Counted from the stretch's first letter, positions 33,758 through 43,025 are shown. The stretch is 64,000 nt of DNA from Mesorhizobium sp. Pch-S (GCF_004136315.1 NZ_CP029562.1:1302001-1366000), one strand, 5' to 3'. Program-made: numbers and translations. The notes: a model not told the origin generated them from the letters alone.

Positions 33758-35077
33758 ATGGCAACGCGGAAGATGCACATCCTGCTCTGGCTGCAGAATC
33801 TCGGCCACAACCTCGCCGCCTGGCGCCATCCGGACTCGCGCACGCAGGATTTCCTCACCGTCGACTATCTGCGCGATGTCGGCAGGCTGGCGGAATCCGG
33901 CAAGCTCGACATGGTGTTCATCGAGGACGTGATGTTCACCCGCGAAAGCGGCGGGCGCTATTTCGGCGAAGTGTCGATCAATTCGATGGATCCTTCGATC
34001 ATCATCGCGGCGCTGTCCTCGGTCACCGAGAAGATCGGGCTCGCCGCCACCTATTCGACGACCTATCACGAGCCGGAGGTGCTGGCGCGCAAGTTCGCCA
34101 CGCTCGACCATCTGAGCAAGGGACGGCTGGCCTGGAACGTCGTCACCTCAGACCCGCGCGTGGCGCGCAATTTCGGCGCCACGCTGCATCCCGACAAGGA
34201 GCTGCGCTACCGCAAGGCAGCCGACACGATCGCGGCGATCAAGGCGCTGTTCGATTCATGGCGCGACGACGCCCTGGTCTTCGACCAGGCCGGCGGGCGT
34301 TTCTACGATCCGGAAAAGGTCCGGCCCGTTGCCCATAGTGGCGAGTTCGTGCGCGTGCAGGATGCGCTCGGCGTGCCGCGTTCGCCGCAAGGCCATCCGG
34401 TGTTCATCCAGGCCGGCATGTCGGAATGGGGCCTCGACTTCGCCGCGTCCTTCGCCGAAGCCGTCTTCGCCTCGGCCAAGAGCCTGGAGCTGGCGCGCGA
34501 CTATCGCACGGCGCTGAAGCAGAAGGTCGCCGACAAGGGCCGTGACCCCGACGGCATCAAGATCTTCCCCGGCTTCGTGCCGATCGTCGGCTCGACCGAG
34601 GAGGAAGCGCGCCGCAAGGAGGCCTATTTCGACAGCCTGGTGCACCCACGCGCCATGCTCAACCTTTTGCGCGAACAGTTCCATCTCGACTTCTCGCAGC
34701 ATTCGCTCGACGATCCGTTCCCGATCGAGACGATCATGGCCAGCGACGGCTACACCAACGGCCGCACCCAGGTGCCGCACTACCTGAAGGCGATCCGCGG
34801 ACAGGAAAGCATGGCCACCTATTGCAGGCGCTACATGCGCAGCCTCGGCCATCAATACATCGTCGGCACGCCGGAGCAGGTCGCCGACTTCATGCAGGGC
34901 TTCGTCGACGGCGGCGGCTGCGACGGCTTCGTGCTGGCGCCATCGCACATCCCGGGCGAGCTGAAGACCTTCATCGAGGAGGTGGTGCCGGTGCTGCAGA
35001 AGCGCGGCGCCTTCCGCCAGGACTATGAAGGCGAGACGCTGCGCGACCATCTCGGCCTGTCGCGGCCTGCTTCCTAG
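33758..35077 (+). CDS. LLM-class flavin-dependent monooxygenase (NtaA/SnaA/DszA type), 3 of 3
   Basis: A 439-residue, full-length family member: MHILLWLQNLGHNLAAWRHPDS, FIEDVMFTRES, TYSTTYHEPEVLARKFATLDHLSKGRLAWNVVTS (about 104-133), HPVFIQAGMSEWGLDFAASFAEAVFAS and the C-terminal GAFRQDYEGETLRDHLGLS. It uses FMNH2 supplied by one of the cluster reductases. It is the last gene of the run, and the convergent LysR gene ends 14 bases after its stop. Confidence 0.92.
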   Translation: MATRKMHILLWLQNLGHNLAAWRHPDSRTQDFLTVDYLRDVGRLAESGKLDMVFIEDVMFTRESGGRYFGEVSINSMDPSIIIAALSSVTEKIGLAATYSTTYHEPEVLARKFATLDHLSKGRLAWNVVTSDPRVARNFGATLHPDKELRYRKAADTIAAIKALFDSWRDDALVFDQAGGRFYDPEKVRPVAHSGEFVRVQDALGVPRSPQGHPVFIQAGMSEWGLDFAASFAEAVFASAKSLELARDYRTALKQKVADKGRDPDGIKIFPGFVPIVGSTEEEARRKEAYFDSLVHPRAMLNLLREQFHLDFSQHSLDDPFPIETIMASDGYTNGRTQVPHYLKAIRGQESMATYCRRYMRSLGHQYIVGTPEQVADFMQGFVDGGGCDGFVLAPSHIPGELKTFIEEVVPVLQKRGAFRQDYEGETLRDHLGLSRPAS

Positions 35078-35091
35078 GCTCGCAGGCGGTC

Positions 35092-35985
35092 TCAGCCGCG
35101 ATAGCGCAGCGCTTCGACCACCAGCTTGAACGCCGGCGAGTTGAGGCGGCGGTTGGCGTAATAGAGATGGTATCCCGGCAGCGGCGGGATGTGATCTTGC
35201 AGGACGCTGACCAAAGCGCCGCTTTCGAGATGGGCTGCAACCTGGTCCAGCGGCAGGAAGGCCAGCCCGACGCCGGCCAATGCCGCGTCCAGGATGAGAT
35301 CGATGGAATTGTAGACAGCCTGACCTTCGACGCGCACGCTCAACGGCTTGCCGTCTATCTCCAGGTTCCAGGCATAGAGCGCATTCGACGTCGGCAGGCG
35401 CAGATTGATGCAGCGCTGCCTGGTGAGGTCGTCCGGTGTGTGCGGCACGCCACGCCCCTCGAGATAGGCGGGTGAACCGACGATCGCCATTGGAATGTCT
35501 GGCGATATCCGCACCGCGATCATGTCCCTGGCGACCTGCACGCCGAGCCGCACACCGGCATCGAAATGATCGGCGACGACATCGGCAAGACTGTAATCGA
35601 CGAAGATCTCGATGTTGAGGTCCGGATAGAGCGGCAGCAGTCTGGCGAGCGCCGGCGACAGGATCGTCCTCGCCGCATGTTCCACCGAGGTGATGCGGAC
35701 CGTTCCCGACGGCGTCTCCCGAAATTCCGCCAGGGTCTCGATGCCGCGGTCGAGCTCGTGCAGCGCCGGCGCCAGCCGTTCGAGCAGCCGTTCTCCGGCC
35801 TCGGTGGGCGCTACGCTGCGCGTCGTGCGGGCCACCAGGAGCACGTCCAGCCGCTCCTCCAGCCGCTTGACGATCTGGCTGAGCGTCGACTGCGAAATGC
35901 CGAGACGAGCCGCCGCGCGGGTGAAGCTGCGCTCCTCGGCGACCGCCAGGAAGGCAGCCAGGTCAGCGATCTCCTCGCGTCTCAT
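35092..35985 (-). CDS. LysR-family transcriptional regulator of the tandem hydrolases
   Basis: A 297-residue LTTR: helix-turn-helix in residues 1-62 (EEIADLAAFLAVAEERSFTRAAARLGISQSTLSQIVKRLEERLDVLL) and an effector domain of the CrgA/PA4477-like class (RITSVEHAARTILSPALARLLPLYPDLNIEIFVDYSLADVVADHFDAGVRLG). It is divergent from the hydrolase gene at 36104 with a 118-base shared promoter region and probably activates it. Confidence 0.9.
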   Translation of the reverse strand: MRREEIADLAAFLAVAEERSFTRAAARLGISQSTLSQIVKRLEERLDVLLVARTTRSVAPTEAGERLLERLAPALHELDRGIETLAEFRETPSGTVRITSVEHAARTILSPALARLLPLYPDLNIEIFVDYSLADVVADHFDAGVRLGVQVARDMIAVRISPDIPMAIVGSPAYLEGRGVPHTPDDLTRQRCINLRLPTSNALYAWNLEIDGKPLSVRVEGQAVYNSIDLILDAALAGVGLAFLPLDQVAAHLESGALVSVLQDHIPPLPGYHLYYANRRLNSPAFKLVVEALRYRG

Positions 35986-36103
35986 TTATCATCCTGCCAA
36001 TAAATCCTAGTGGAGATTACCCGCTAATCAGATGGATCGCCACGGCCTATCTTGGCCTTGTGAATTGCAAGACAGATCAACAAATGCGGTCCCAAGGAGC
36101 AAG

Positions 36104-37054
36104 ATGATGGGTAAAATCAGCTTCCCCAATTCGAACAACCAGACCATCGCCATGTCGGCGGTCATCAACTTCCCGGCCGGCTTCGATGAAAGCCGGACCT
36201 ATCCGACCATCATCGTCTCGCATCCAGGTGGCGGTGTGAAGGAACAGACGGCGGGCACCTATGCCCGGAAGCTGGCCGAGCAGGGCTTCGTCGCCATCGC
36301 CTATGACGCGTCCTACCAGGGCGAAAGCGGCGGCCAGCCGCGCCAGCTGGAAAATCCCTACATCCGCACCGAGGATGTCAGCGCCGTGCTCGACTACCTG
36401 ACGACACTGCCTTATGTCGACCAGGATCGCATCGGCGCGATGGGCATCTGCGCCGGTGCCGGCTACACCGCGAATGCCGCGATCCAGGATCGCCGCATCA
36501 AGGCGATCGGCACGGTCAGCGCCGTCAACATCGGCTCGATGTTCCGCAATGGCTGGGAAAACAACGTCAGGTCGATCGACGCCCTGCCCTACGTCGAGGC
36601 CGGCTCGAACGCCCGCACAGCTGACGCCAGTGGTGCCGCGGTGGCAACGATGCCGCTCGCCCCGATGAAGGAAGCCGATGCGCCGAATGAGGAACTGCGC
36701 CAGGCCTGGGAATATTACCATACGCCGCGCGCCGAATATCCGACCGCGCCCGGTTACGCGACCCTGCGCAGCCTGAACCAGATCATCACCTATGACGCCT
36801 ACCACATGGCGGACGTCTACCTGAACCAGCCAATCCAGATCGTGGCGGGCAGCGTTGCCGGCAGCAAATGGATGAGCGACGACCTGTTTGCCCGCGCCGC
36901 CAGCACCGACAAGTCTTTCCACATCGTCGAGGGAGCCAATCACATGGACCTCTATGACGGCCAGAAATATGTCGACGAGGCCGTAGCGGTGCTGGCCCCA
37001 TTCTTTACCGCGAAGCTCTCGACCGACGCCACAGCCGCCCAGGCTGCCGAGTAA
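36104..37054 (+). CDS. Alpha/beta hydrolase with Cys nucleophile motif (first of tandem pair)
   Basis: Starting MMGKISFPNSNNQTIAMSAVINFP at 36104, with AAGGAG just upstream, it has 316 residues. The alpha/beta hydrolase core shows PTIIVSHPGGGVKEQTAG (oxyanion region), AYDASYQGESGG and a nucleophile elbow GICAGAG whose centre is Cys116 rather than Ser, as in dienelactone hydrolases. A late GANHMDLYD supplies the likely catalytic His. It is 30-40% similar by eye to the next gene. The substrate is unknown. LysR control and the neighbouring oxidoreductase suggest detoxification or catabolism of an oxidised compound. Confidence 0.85.
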   Translation: MMGKISFPNSNNQTIAMSAVINFPAGFDESRTYPTIIVSHPGGGVKEQTAGTYARKLAEQGFVAIAYDASYQGESGGQPRQLENPYIRTEDVSAVLDYLTTLPYVDQDRIGAMGICAGAGYTANAAIQDRRIKAIGTVSAVNIGSMFRNGWENNVRSIDALPYVEAGSNARTADASGAAVATMPLAPMKEADAPNEELRQAWEYYHTPRAEYPTAPGYATLRSLNQIITYDAYHMADVYLNQPIQIVAGSVAGSKWMSDDLFARAASTDKSFHIVEGANHMDLYDGQKYVDEAVAVLAPFFTAKLSTDATAAQAAE

Positions 37055-37071
37055 CAGAACGGGAGAGACAC

Positions 37072-38034
37072 ATGGAAACCGTCAGCATTCGCAACCCCGG
37101 AATGTACTGGGATATCGCCGCCAACATCCACTTCCCGCCCGGATTCGATGCCGGCAAGCGCTATCCCGCTGTCGTTTCGAACCACCCCATCGGCAGTTGC
37201 AAGGAGCAGACCGCCGGCAATGTCTATGGCGCCGCCTTGGCTGATGCCGGCTTCGTCGTCATCGTACCCGATGCCAGCTTCCAGGGGGCCAGCGGTGGCG
37301 AGCCGCGCTGGACCGAAGATCCCGAACAGCGGGTAAAGGACTATCGCGACGTCATCGATTACGCTCAATCACTGCCTTATATCGACCCTGACCGTATTGG
37401 CATCCTCGGTATCTGCGGTGGTGGCGGCTATTCGATCAAGGCGACGATCATCGACAAGCGGATCAAGGCGCTGGTCAGCATCACCGGTGTCAACTTCGGG
37501 CGGCTGATGCGCGAAGGTTTCAGCAATTTCGATCCGGTCGGCGCGCTCGAAGGCATGGCGGCGCAGCGCAGCGCCGAAAACAGCGGGGAGGATGAACGTA
37601 TCAATATCTTCCTGCCACCCAGCGTCGAGGCGGGCAAGGCCGCCGGCATCACCGACATCGACGTACTGGAGGCTACCGACTACTACCGCAACCGTTGCGT
37701 GGCCGAAGGCTCGGGCACGCGGATGCTGTTCTCCCATGCCGCGCCGGCAATGGCCTGGGATGCATTCGCCTTCGCCGAAACGCTGCTGACCCAGCCGATG
37801 ATGGTGGTGTTCGGTGACAAGCCGGGAGGCTTCGGCGCCTATCGCGACGGCATGGAAATCTACGGTCGCGCGGCCTCGAAGGACAAGGAACTGGTCGTGA
37901 TCAAGGGCTGGTCCCACTACGATCTCTACGACAAGCCCGAGCCGGCCGGCCTCGCGCTTGAAAAGCTGGTGCCGTTCTTCAAGGCGCATCTGGGCGGTAC
38001 GACCGCCGCGAGCGGGCTGAAGGCGGCGGAATAG
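37072..38034 (+). CDS. Alpha/beta hydrolase with Cys nucleophile motif (second of tandem pair)
   Basis: A 320-residue paralogue of the upstream gene: YPAVVSNHPIGSCKEQTAGNVYGAALADAGFVVIVPDASFQGASGGEPRW, an elbow GICGGGG with Cys115, and GWSHYDLYD near the C-terminus supplying the His. It starts 17 bases after the first gene stop, so the two are co-transcribed. Tandem copies may hydrolyse related substrates or form a heterodimer. Confidence 0.85.
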   Translation: METVSIRNPGMYWDIAANIHFPPGFDAGKRYPAVVSNHPIGSCKEQTAGNVYGAALADAGFVVIVPDASFQGASGGEPRWTEDPEQRVKDYRDVIDYAQSLPYIDPDRIGILGICGGGGYSIKATIIDKRIKALVSITGVNFGRLMREGFSNFDPVGALEGMAAQRSAENSGEDERINIFLPPSVEAGKAAGITDIDVLEATDYYRNRCVAEGSGTRMLFSHAAPAMAWDAFAFAETLLTQPMMVVFGDKPGGFGAYRDGMEIYGRAASKDKELVVIKGWSHYDLYDKPEPAGLALEKLVPFFKAHLGGTTAASGLKAAE

Positions 38035-38100
38035 GCAGGTTTTCCCGTGAAGGGGCGCCGGGCGTTCGCACCCCTCCACGCCATTCGCAAGGAACGGAAC

Positions 38101-38736
38101 ATGACGAAAGTGCTCATTCTCGGCGCGGGCGGGCAGATCGCCCGTCACGTAACCGCCATGCTGGGTGACGACGACGATATCTCGCTGACACTGTTTGCCC
38201 GCAACACAGGCAGACTTACGCACACGCCGGTAAATGCCAGACCCGTCCAAGGCGATGTGCTCGACAGTGCAGCTCTCGACGGCGCGGTCAAGAGACAGGA
38301 CATCGTCTACGCCAACCTGACTGGCGAAGACCTCGACATGCAGGCCAGGGCCGTGATCGCGGCGATGAAAAAGGCCGACGTGATGCGGTTGATCTTCGTG
38401 CTCTCGCTCGGCATCTATGATGAGGTTCCGGGCCGGTTCGGCGCATGGAACAGGGCGACGATCGGCGAGGACCTGAAACCCTTCCGCCGCGCTGGCGATG
38501 CCATCGAGGCCTCCGGGCTGGATTACACGATCCTGCGCCCGGCCTGGCTGACCGACGAAGCCGAGATCGACTATGAGACGACCGGGCGCAACGAAGCGTT
38601 CAAGGGCACCGTTGTCTCACGCAGGAGTGTGGCCGACCTGATTGTCAGCATCATCCGTGCACCAGGCGCGCATATCGGCGGCAACCTTGGCGTCAACAAG
38701 CCAGGCACGGACGGCGACAGGCCCTATTTCATGTAA
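38101..38736 (+). CDS. NAD(P)H-binding atypical SDR family protein
   Basis: A 211-residue Rossmann protein. The N-terminal glycine-rich loop is VLILGAGGQIARHV, VQGDVLDSAALDGAVKRQDIVYANL follows the usual NAD(P)H_bind order, and LDYTILRPAWLTDE is the conserved late motif. The YxxxK catalytic pair of classical SDRs is not seen, so it may act as a reductase of quinones or as a redox sensor. The start at 38101 follows AAGGAACGGAAC. It is the third gene in the LysR-linked run. Confidence 0.85.
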   Translation: MTKVLILGAGGQIARHVTAMLGDDDDISLTLFARNTGRLTHTPVNARPVQGDVLDSAALDGAVKRQDIVYANLTGEDLDMQARAVIAAMKKADVMRLIFVLSLGIYDEVPGRFGAWNRATIGEDLKPFRRAGDAIEASGLDYTILRPAWLTDEAEIDYETTGRNEAFKGTVVSRRSVADLIVSIIRAPGAHIGGNLGVNKPGTDGDRPYFM

Positions 38737-38744
38737 GCCTTGAA

Positions 38745-39653
38745 CTAATCCAGCCAGGGTGGACGCTCGGCGAAGGCCTTGGCCAGATGATCGACGATCG
38801 CGCGCAGTTTCATCGGCAGCGGCTTGACCGGCGGCCAGACGAGCGAAATCGGCAGCGGCACCGGCGTCAGCTTAGGCGCGATCCTGACCAGACGGCCCTG
38901 CCGCAGCGCCTCATGCGCGACGAACAGCGGCAGCAGCGCGACGCCGAGGCCGGCGATGGCCATGTCGCGCATGGCCTCGCCATTGTTCGCCGTGACGCGG
39001 CTCTGCATCGCAATCCCGGTCGGCGTTCCGTCGCCACCCCGGAACTGCCAGACACTGGCGGCATGGACATTGAGATAGCCGATGCTGGCATGTGTGTGCA
39101 GGTCGTCGAGGCTTTCGGGCATGCCGCGCCGGATCACATAATCGGGGCTGGCAACAATGACCCTCGGGTCTTCGCACAGCCTGCGCGCGATCAGCCCGGA
39201 ATCCCGCAGCTGACCGATCCTGACGGCCAGGTCGAAACGGCCGCGCACGAGGTCGACCGCCCTGTCGTCATAGTCGAGCGTGACGGCAAGCTCGGGATGC
39301 TGGCGCGCGAAGTCGGCGACGACGGGACTGAGATGGCTGATGCCGAAGCTCATCGGCGCCGCGATGGCGAGCGTCCCCCTGAGGCCGGCCATACCCCAGG
39401 CGGCGCTTTCGACGGCGTCGTTCATTTCCGCCAGCGCCGGCCGAAGCCTGAGTGCCAGTTCCTCCGCGCCTTCCGTCGGCGTGATGCGTCCGGCATGGCG
39501 CCGGAACAGCGCGGTGCCGAGTGCCGCCTCGAGGTCGCTGATGCGCTTGCTGATCACCGATTTCGACAGGTTGGCGCGTGCGGCGGCGCCTGAAACGGTG
39601 CCCGCCTCCATGACATCCAGGAACGTCCTGATTTCCTCGACCGACCATTTCAT
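38745..39653 (-). CDS. LysR-family transcriptional regulator next to the ring-cleaving dioxygenase
   Basis: A 302-residue LTTR with helix-turn-helix in residues 1-60 (MKWSVEEIRTFLDVMEAGTVSGAAARANLSKSVISKRISDLEAALG) and a CrgA-type effector domain (LRGTLAIAAPMSFGISHLSPVVADFARQHPELAVTLDYDDRAVDLVRGRFDLAVRIG). It is divergent from the dioxygenase gene at 39912. The 258-base gap holds three palindromes that fit the LysR T-N11-A rule, so it very likely controls the quinone/catechol genes that follow. Confidence 0.9.
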   Translation of the reverse strand: MKWSVEEIRTFLDVMEAGTVSGAAARANLSKSVISKRISDLEAALGTALFRRHAGRITPTEGAEELALRLRPALAEMNDAVESAAWGMAGLRGTLAIAAPMSFGISHLSPVVADFARQHPELAVTLDYDDRAVDLVRGRFDLAVRIGQLRDSGLIARRLCEDPRVIVASPDYVIRRGMPESLDDLHTHASIGYLNVHAASVWQFRGGDGTPTGIAMQSRVTANNGEAMRDMAIAGLGVALLPLFVAHEALRQGRLVRIAPKLTPVPLPISLVWPPVKPLPMKLRAIVDHLAKAFAERPPWLD

Positions 39654-39698
39654 GGCCCGATTCTATCGCATTTGAACCGACCCGGCATCGGAAAACTG

Positions 39699-39803
39699 TT
39701 CGCGATTCACGAATTGCTTCCGTATGCCGGGGCGGTTGCGATGCCAGAGCGTTCGCGAATTGCGAACGGCTTTCTGGTGCTGGGCGTTCGCGAATTGCGA
39801 ACG
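39699..39803. promoter_or_regulatory. Three palindromic operator sites in the LysR/dioxygenase intergenic region
   Basis: Two identical perfect palindromes with arms CGTTCGC and GCGAACG around GAATT lie at 39750-39768 and 39785-39803, with starts 35 bases apart. A third, degenerate site (TTCGCGATTCACGAA) begins at 39699. Each contains the T-N11-A pattern of LysR regulators. The site nearest the gene lies about 110 bases before the dioxygenase start. Confidence 0.7.
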
Positions 39804-39911
39804 CCGGGTCCGGTGACTGGCGGCTAAACAGCATCGCTTGAGGCGCTCATATTGACGGCAACGAAGCGATCATCGTGGTCGCAGAACTTTTTGCTCTTGG
39901 GAGTGACCGAC

Positions 39912-40859
39912 ATGAACCTGACCGGCATCCACCATCTGACGGCGATCACCGCGAACGCGCTCGCCAACAAACATTTCTACACCGAGACGCTCGGCCTGCG
40001 GCTGGTCAAGAAGACCGTCAACCAGGACGACACCAGCGCCTATCACCTGTTCTATGCCGATGGCGAAGCGACGCCCGGCACCGACCTCACCTTCTTCGAC
40101 TGGCCGGTTGCGCCCGAGCGGCGCGGCACGCATTCGATCAGCCGCACCGGCCTGCGCGTAGCCGGCGAGGAAAGCCTGAGCTACTGGGCCGCCCGTTTCA
40201 AGGACAGCGGCGTGAATGCCGATGCGATCAAGACGATCGACGGGCGCGCCGCGATCGAGTTCGAGGATGCGGAAGGCCAGCGCTTCCGGCTGATCGATGA
40301 TGGCAGCCACGGCGAAGCCCATGCCTGGGAACGCAGCCCGGTGCCCGCCATACACCAGATCCGCGGCCTCGGTCCGATCACCATCTCGGTGCCGACGCTT
40401 GGGGCCACCGATGCGGTGCTGACCACCGTGCTGAACATGAAGCAGGAGCGGGTTTACGCCTCGCCGGACGGCCAGGGCGACGTCCATGTCTACGCCATGG
40501 GCGAAGGCGGGCCGGCGGCCGAACTGCATGTCGCGGTGCAGCCCGGCCTGCCGATCGCGCGGCAGGGCGCCGGTGCGGTCCACCATGTCGCGTTCCGCAC
40601 GCCGGACGTGCCGGCGATCCGCGACTGGGCGGCACGGCTTTCGGAGTTCCGCATCCCGAGTTCCGGCGAAGTCGAGCGCTATTATTTCCGCTCGCTCTAT
40701 TTCCGCGAACCCGGCGGCAACCTGTTCGAGATCGCCACAGACGGCCCCGGCTTCACCGCCGACGAGCCGCTGGAAAGCCTCGGCGAAAGGCTGTCGCTGC
40801 CGCCTTTCCTGGAAGGCAGGCGGACCGCGATCGAAGCCAACCTGAAGCCATTGGACTAA
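39912..40859 (+). CDS. Ring-cleaving dioxygenase, glyoxalase fold (MhqO-like)
   Basis: The ATG at 39912 gives a 315-residue VOC-superfamily protein with two halves, beginning [40 protein letters not shown]. The likely metal ligands are the His in GIHHLT (7/8), the His in AVHHVAFRT (224/225) and Glu273 in [14 protein letters not shown]. Relatives such as MhqO/MhqA open hydroquinones or catechols and protect against quinones. The operator array and divergent LysR gene point to induction by an aromatic electrophile. Confidence 0.9.
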   Translation: MNLTGIHHLTAITANALANKHFYTETLGLRLVKKTVNQDDTSAYHLFYADGEATPGTDLTFFDWPVAPERRGTHSISRTGLRVAGEESLSYWAARFKDSGVNADAIKTIDGRAAIEFEDAEGQRFRLIDDGSHGEAHAWERSPVPAIHQIRGLGPITISVPTLGATDAVLTTVLNMKQERVYASPDGQGDVHVYAMGEGGPAAELHVAVQPGLPIARQGAGAVHHVAFRTPDVPAIRDWAARLSEFRIPSSGEVERYYFRSLYFREPGGNLFEIATDGPGFTADEPLESLGERLSLPPFLEGRRTAIEANLKPLD

Positions 40860-40926
40860 GTCATACTGAAAGCCGGTCTCGCAGCGATGTACTCGCTGCG
40901 AGACCGGCCTTGGGGAGAACAGCGAC

Positions 40927-41477
40927 ATGACCACCATCCTCGGACTGTCCGGCAGCCTGCGGCAGGCCTCCTTCAATGCCGGCCTGCTCAGGGCGGCGGC
41001 CGCGGCCGCTTCGCCGGCCACGAATGTCGTCATCGGCTCGATCCGCGACGTGCCGCTCTACAACGCCGACGATGAGGCAGCTAACGGCATTCCGCCCGCA
41101 GTGCAGGCGTTGAAGGACACCTCGCTGCCGCCGACGGGCTGCTTCTGGTCACGCCGGAATACAACAACGGCATTCCCGGCGTGTTCAAGAACGCCATCGA
41201 CTGGATGAGCCGGCCGGCCAATGAGATCCCGCGCCATTTCGGCGGCAAGCCGGTGGCCCTGCTCGGCGCATCGCCGGGCGGCTTCGGCACGGTGCTGTCA
41301 CAGAATGACTGGCTGCCGGTGCTGCGCACGCTCGGCACGCGTCACTGGGCAGCAGGCAGGATGCTCGTCGCGCGCGCCGGAACGGTGTTCGACCGTGACG
41401 GCAACCTGACCGACGAGGCCACGCTGGCACGGCTTGGCGACTTCATGGCCGGCTTCGCGGATTTCATCGAAAGCTGA
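40927..41477 (+). pseudogene. NADPH-dependent FMN reductase gene, broken by a one-base deletion
   Basis: The first part (MTTILGLSGSLRQASFNAGLLRAAA...) reads to about codon 65, ending VQALKDT. The rest (AADGLLLVTPEYNNGIPGVFKNAIDWMSRP...GDFMAGFADFIES) is in another frame. Adding one base near 41121-41122, for example an A giving ACC ATC, restores a normal 183-residue azoreductase/chromate-reductase-like flavoprotein. Either the gene has decayed recently or there is a sequencing error. Its intact neighbours and good residue conservation on both sides favour a very recent event or an error. As a quinone reductase it would fit the dioxygenase next door. Confidence 0.85.
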
Positions 41478-41606
41478 GACGCTAGCGCCAGGACCAGCAG
41501 GGTCGCGTGAGCTCACCCGAGAAGCCGTAGAAATGCGGGTTGCCCGTCATTCAACGTGACATTCAAGGCGGCTATCGTTTGAATATCTTCACACGGAGAT
41601 ATTCGG

Positions 41607-43025
41607 ATGCTGTTTTTTCGCCGTCTCGCCCTTCATCGCTTCGTAAAGACGCATCCCCCATCAAGACAGGTTTCGCCCGCCGATCGTGAGCTTGTTTCTG
41701 CCTATGACGACATCCTTCCCGCCAGCCTCATCGAGTTATGGCGCCGGAAAGGGCTTGGCTTCTATGGCGATCTGCAACTCGCCCTGATCGATCCGCGGCC
41801 GTGGCAGCCCGTGCTCGACCGCTGGATCGTCTCACCCACGGATGCTGTACGGCGCACGCCGATCGCGCTGACGCCGTTCGGCGTGCTTGTCTACCATCGC
41901 AAGCTCACGGCCACCGACGAGGATGTGGCCTATATCGATCCCGTCACGAAACAGACCGGAGACCTGGCCTGGAGCCTCGGCGAATTCTTCAACCGGTTCC
42001 TTTGCGAGCGGGAAACGCTTGGATCGCTCGTTCCGCCGTCGCTTGCGCAGGCAGCACGCAAGGAATGCGGAGCGCTCGCGCCGGGCGAGGTCTATGAGAT
42101 CGATCAGCTGCTGTTTTCTATGCAGATGCTGAAGATCACGAAGACCGACGCGTTCGAGCTGCATCGTCGTCTTCGTGACGCGGTCGATCCACCCGAGCCG
42201 AAGGATGTCGAACCGGTCACCGTGGCCGATGCGGTGCCGGCTCAGCACCGTGCCATGTTCGAGAAGACCGTGGCGGGCGAGCGTCTCGCCGGCCTGTATC
42301 TTTCCTCTTACATCGACTGGCACCGCCTGCTGGCGCTCGAACCGGATGGCCACTACCGACTGCTGTTCTGGCGCATCCACCACAAGACGTTCGAGCGCAC
42401 CGAAATCCGGCTCTACGCCGGCACCTACCAGGTCTCCCGCAATGCCGAGGGTGATGAGACCGTCGAGCTCGACATCACCCTGAGGGCGGATTCGCTTGGC
42501 AGCGACGCCAATGACGAGCGCCTTGTTGCGATGCATTCGGGTGGCGCGACCTGGCTGTTGAACACCGGTCGCTTGGGGAGCATCGCCACGGCAATCGGCG
42601 GCAGGGACACGATGGGACGCAGTGAAGATTATTTTCGCCGCGTGACGCCGGACCAGGCCTTCGAGGAAGAACCGAGCGATGGCCGCGATGCGCCACCCTT
42701 TGCAGACCTTCCCCATGTGCTGCAGGCCATGATCCATGTCGAGCCGCTGCGGCCGAGGATTACCCACGTCGCCGATCCGAACCCCGACGAAGAGGACGAT
42801 GGCGACGGCACCGTCATGTGCACGCTCGATCTCGGCGAGGATGATGGCTTGCGCATGAACATGCCGCTCTATTCGCTCGCCGAAACCGGTCGCGACCTGA
42901 AAGGCTGGGTGTGGAAGATGGACCCCCGCGCCTGCCAGGCCGGCATCAAATATCGCCGTGGAGAAGACGGCACCATCGAGCATGGGCCAGTCGTCGGCGA
43001 CATCCTGACCACCCGCGCGCCATAG
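41607..43025 (+). CDS. GAD-like / T6SS-immunity-type (Tdi1-like) N-terminal protein with long unknown C-terminus
   Basis: A 472-residue soluble protein. Residues about 22-140 (YDDILPASLIELWRRKGLGFYGDLQLALIDP, TPFGVLVYHRKL, WSLGEFFNRFLCE) look like the GAD-like plus DUF1851 module known from immunity proteins such as Tdi1. The remaining 300 or so residues are not recognised. They contain an acidic linker (NPDEEDDGDG) and a C-terminal part ending KYRRGEDGTIEHGPVVGDIL. GGAGAT lies before the start. No toxin partner is visible. It lies inside a quinone-detoxification block next to a gene remnant, suggesting insertion. Confidence 0.6.
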   Translation: MLFFRRLALHRFVKTHPPSRQVSPADRELVSAYDDILPASLIELWRRKGLGFYGDLQLALIDPRPWQPVLDRWIVSPTDAVRRTPIALTPFGVLVYHRKLTATDEDVAYIDPVTKQTGDLAWSLGEFFNRFLCERETLGSLVPPSLAQAARKECGALAPGEVYEIDQLLFSMQMLKITKTDAFELHRRLRDAVDPPEPKDVEPVTVADAVPAQHRAMFEKTVAGERLAGLYLSSYIDWHRLLALEPDGHYRLLFWRIHHKTFERTEIRLYAGTYQVSRNAEGDETVELDITLRADSLGSDANDERLVAMHSGGATWLLNTGRLGSIATAIGGRDTMGRSEDYFRRVTPDQAFEEEPSDGRDAPPFADLPHVLQAMIHVEPLRPRITHVADPNPDEEDDGDGTVMCTLDLGEDDGLRMNMPLYSLAETGRDLKGWVWKMDPRACQAGIKYRRGEDGTIEHGPVVGDILTTRAP

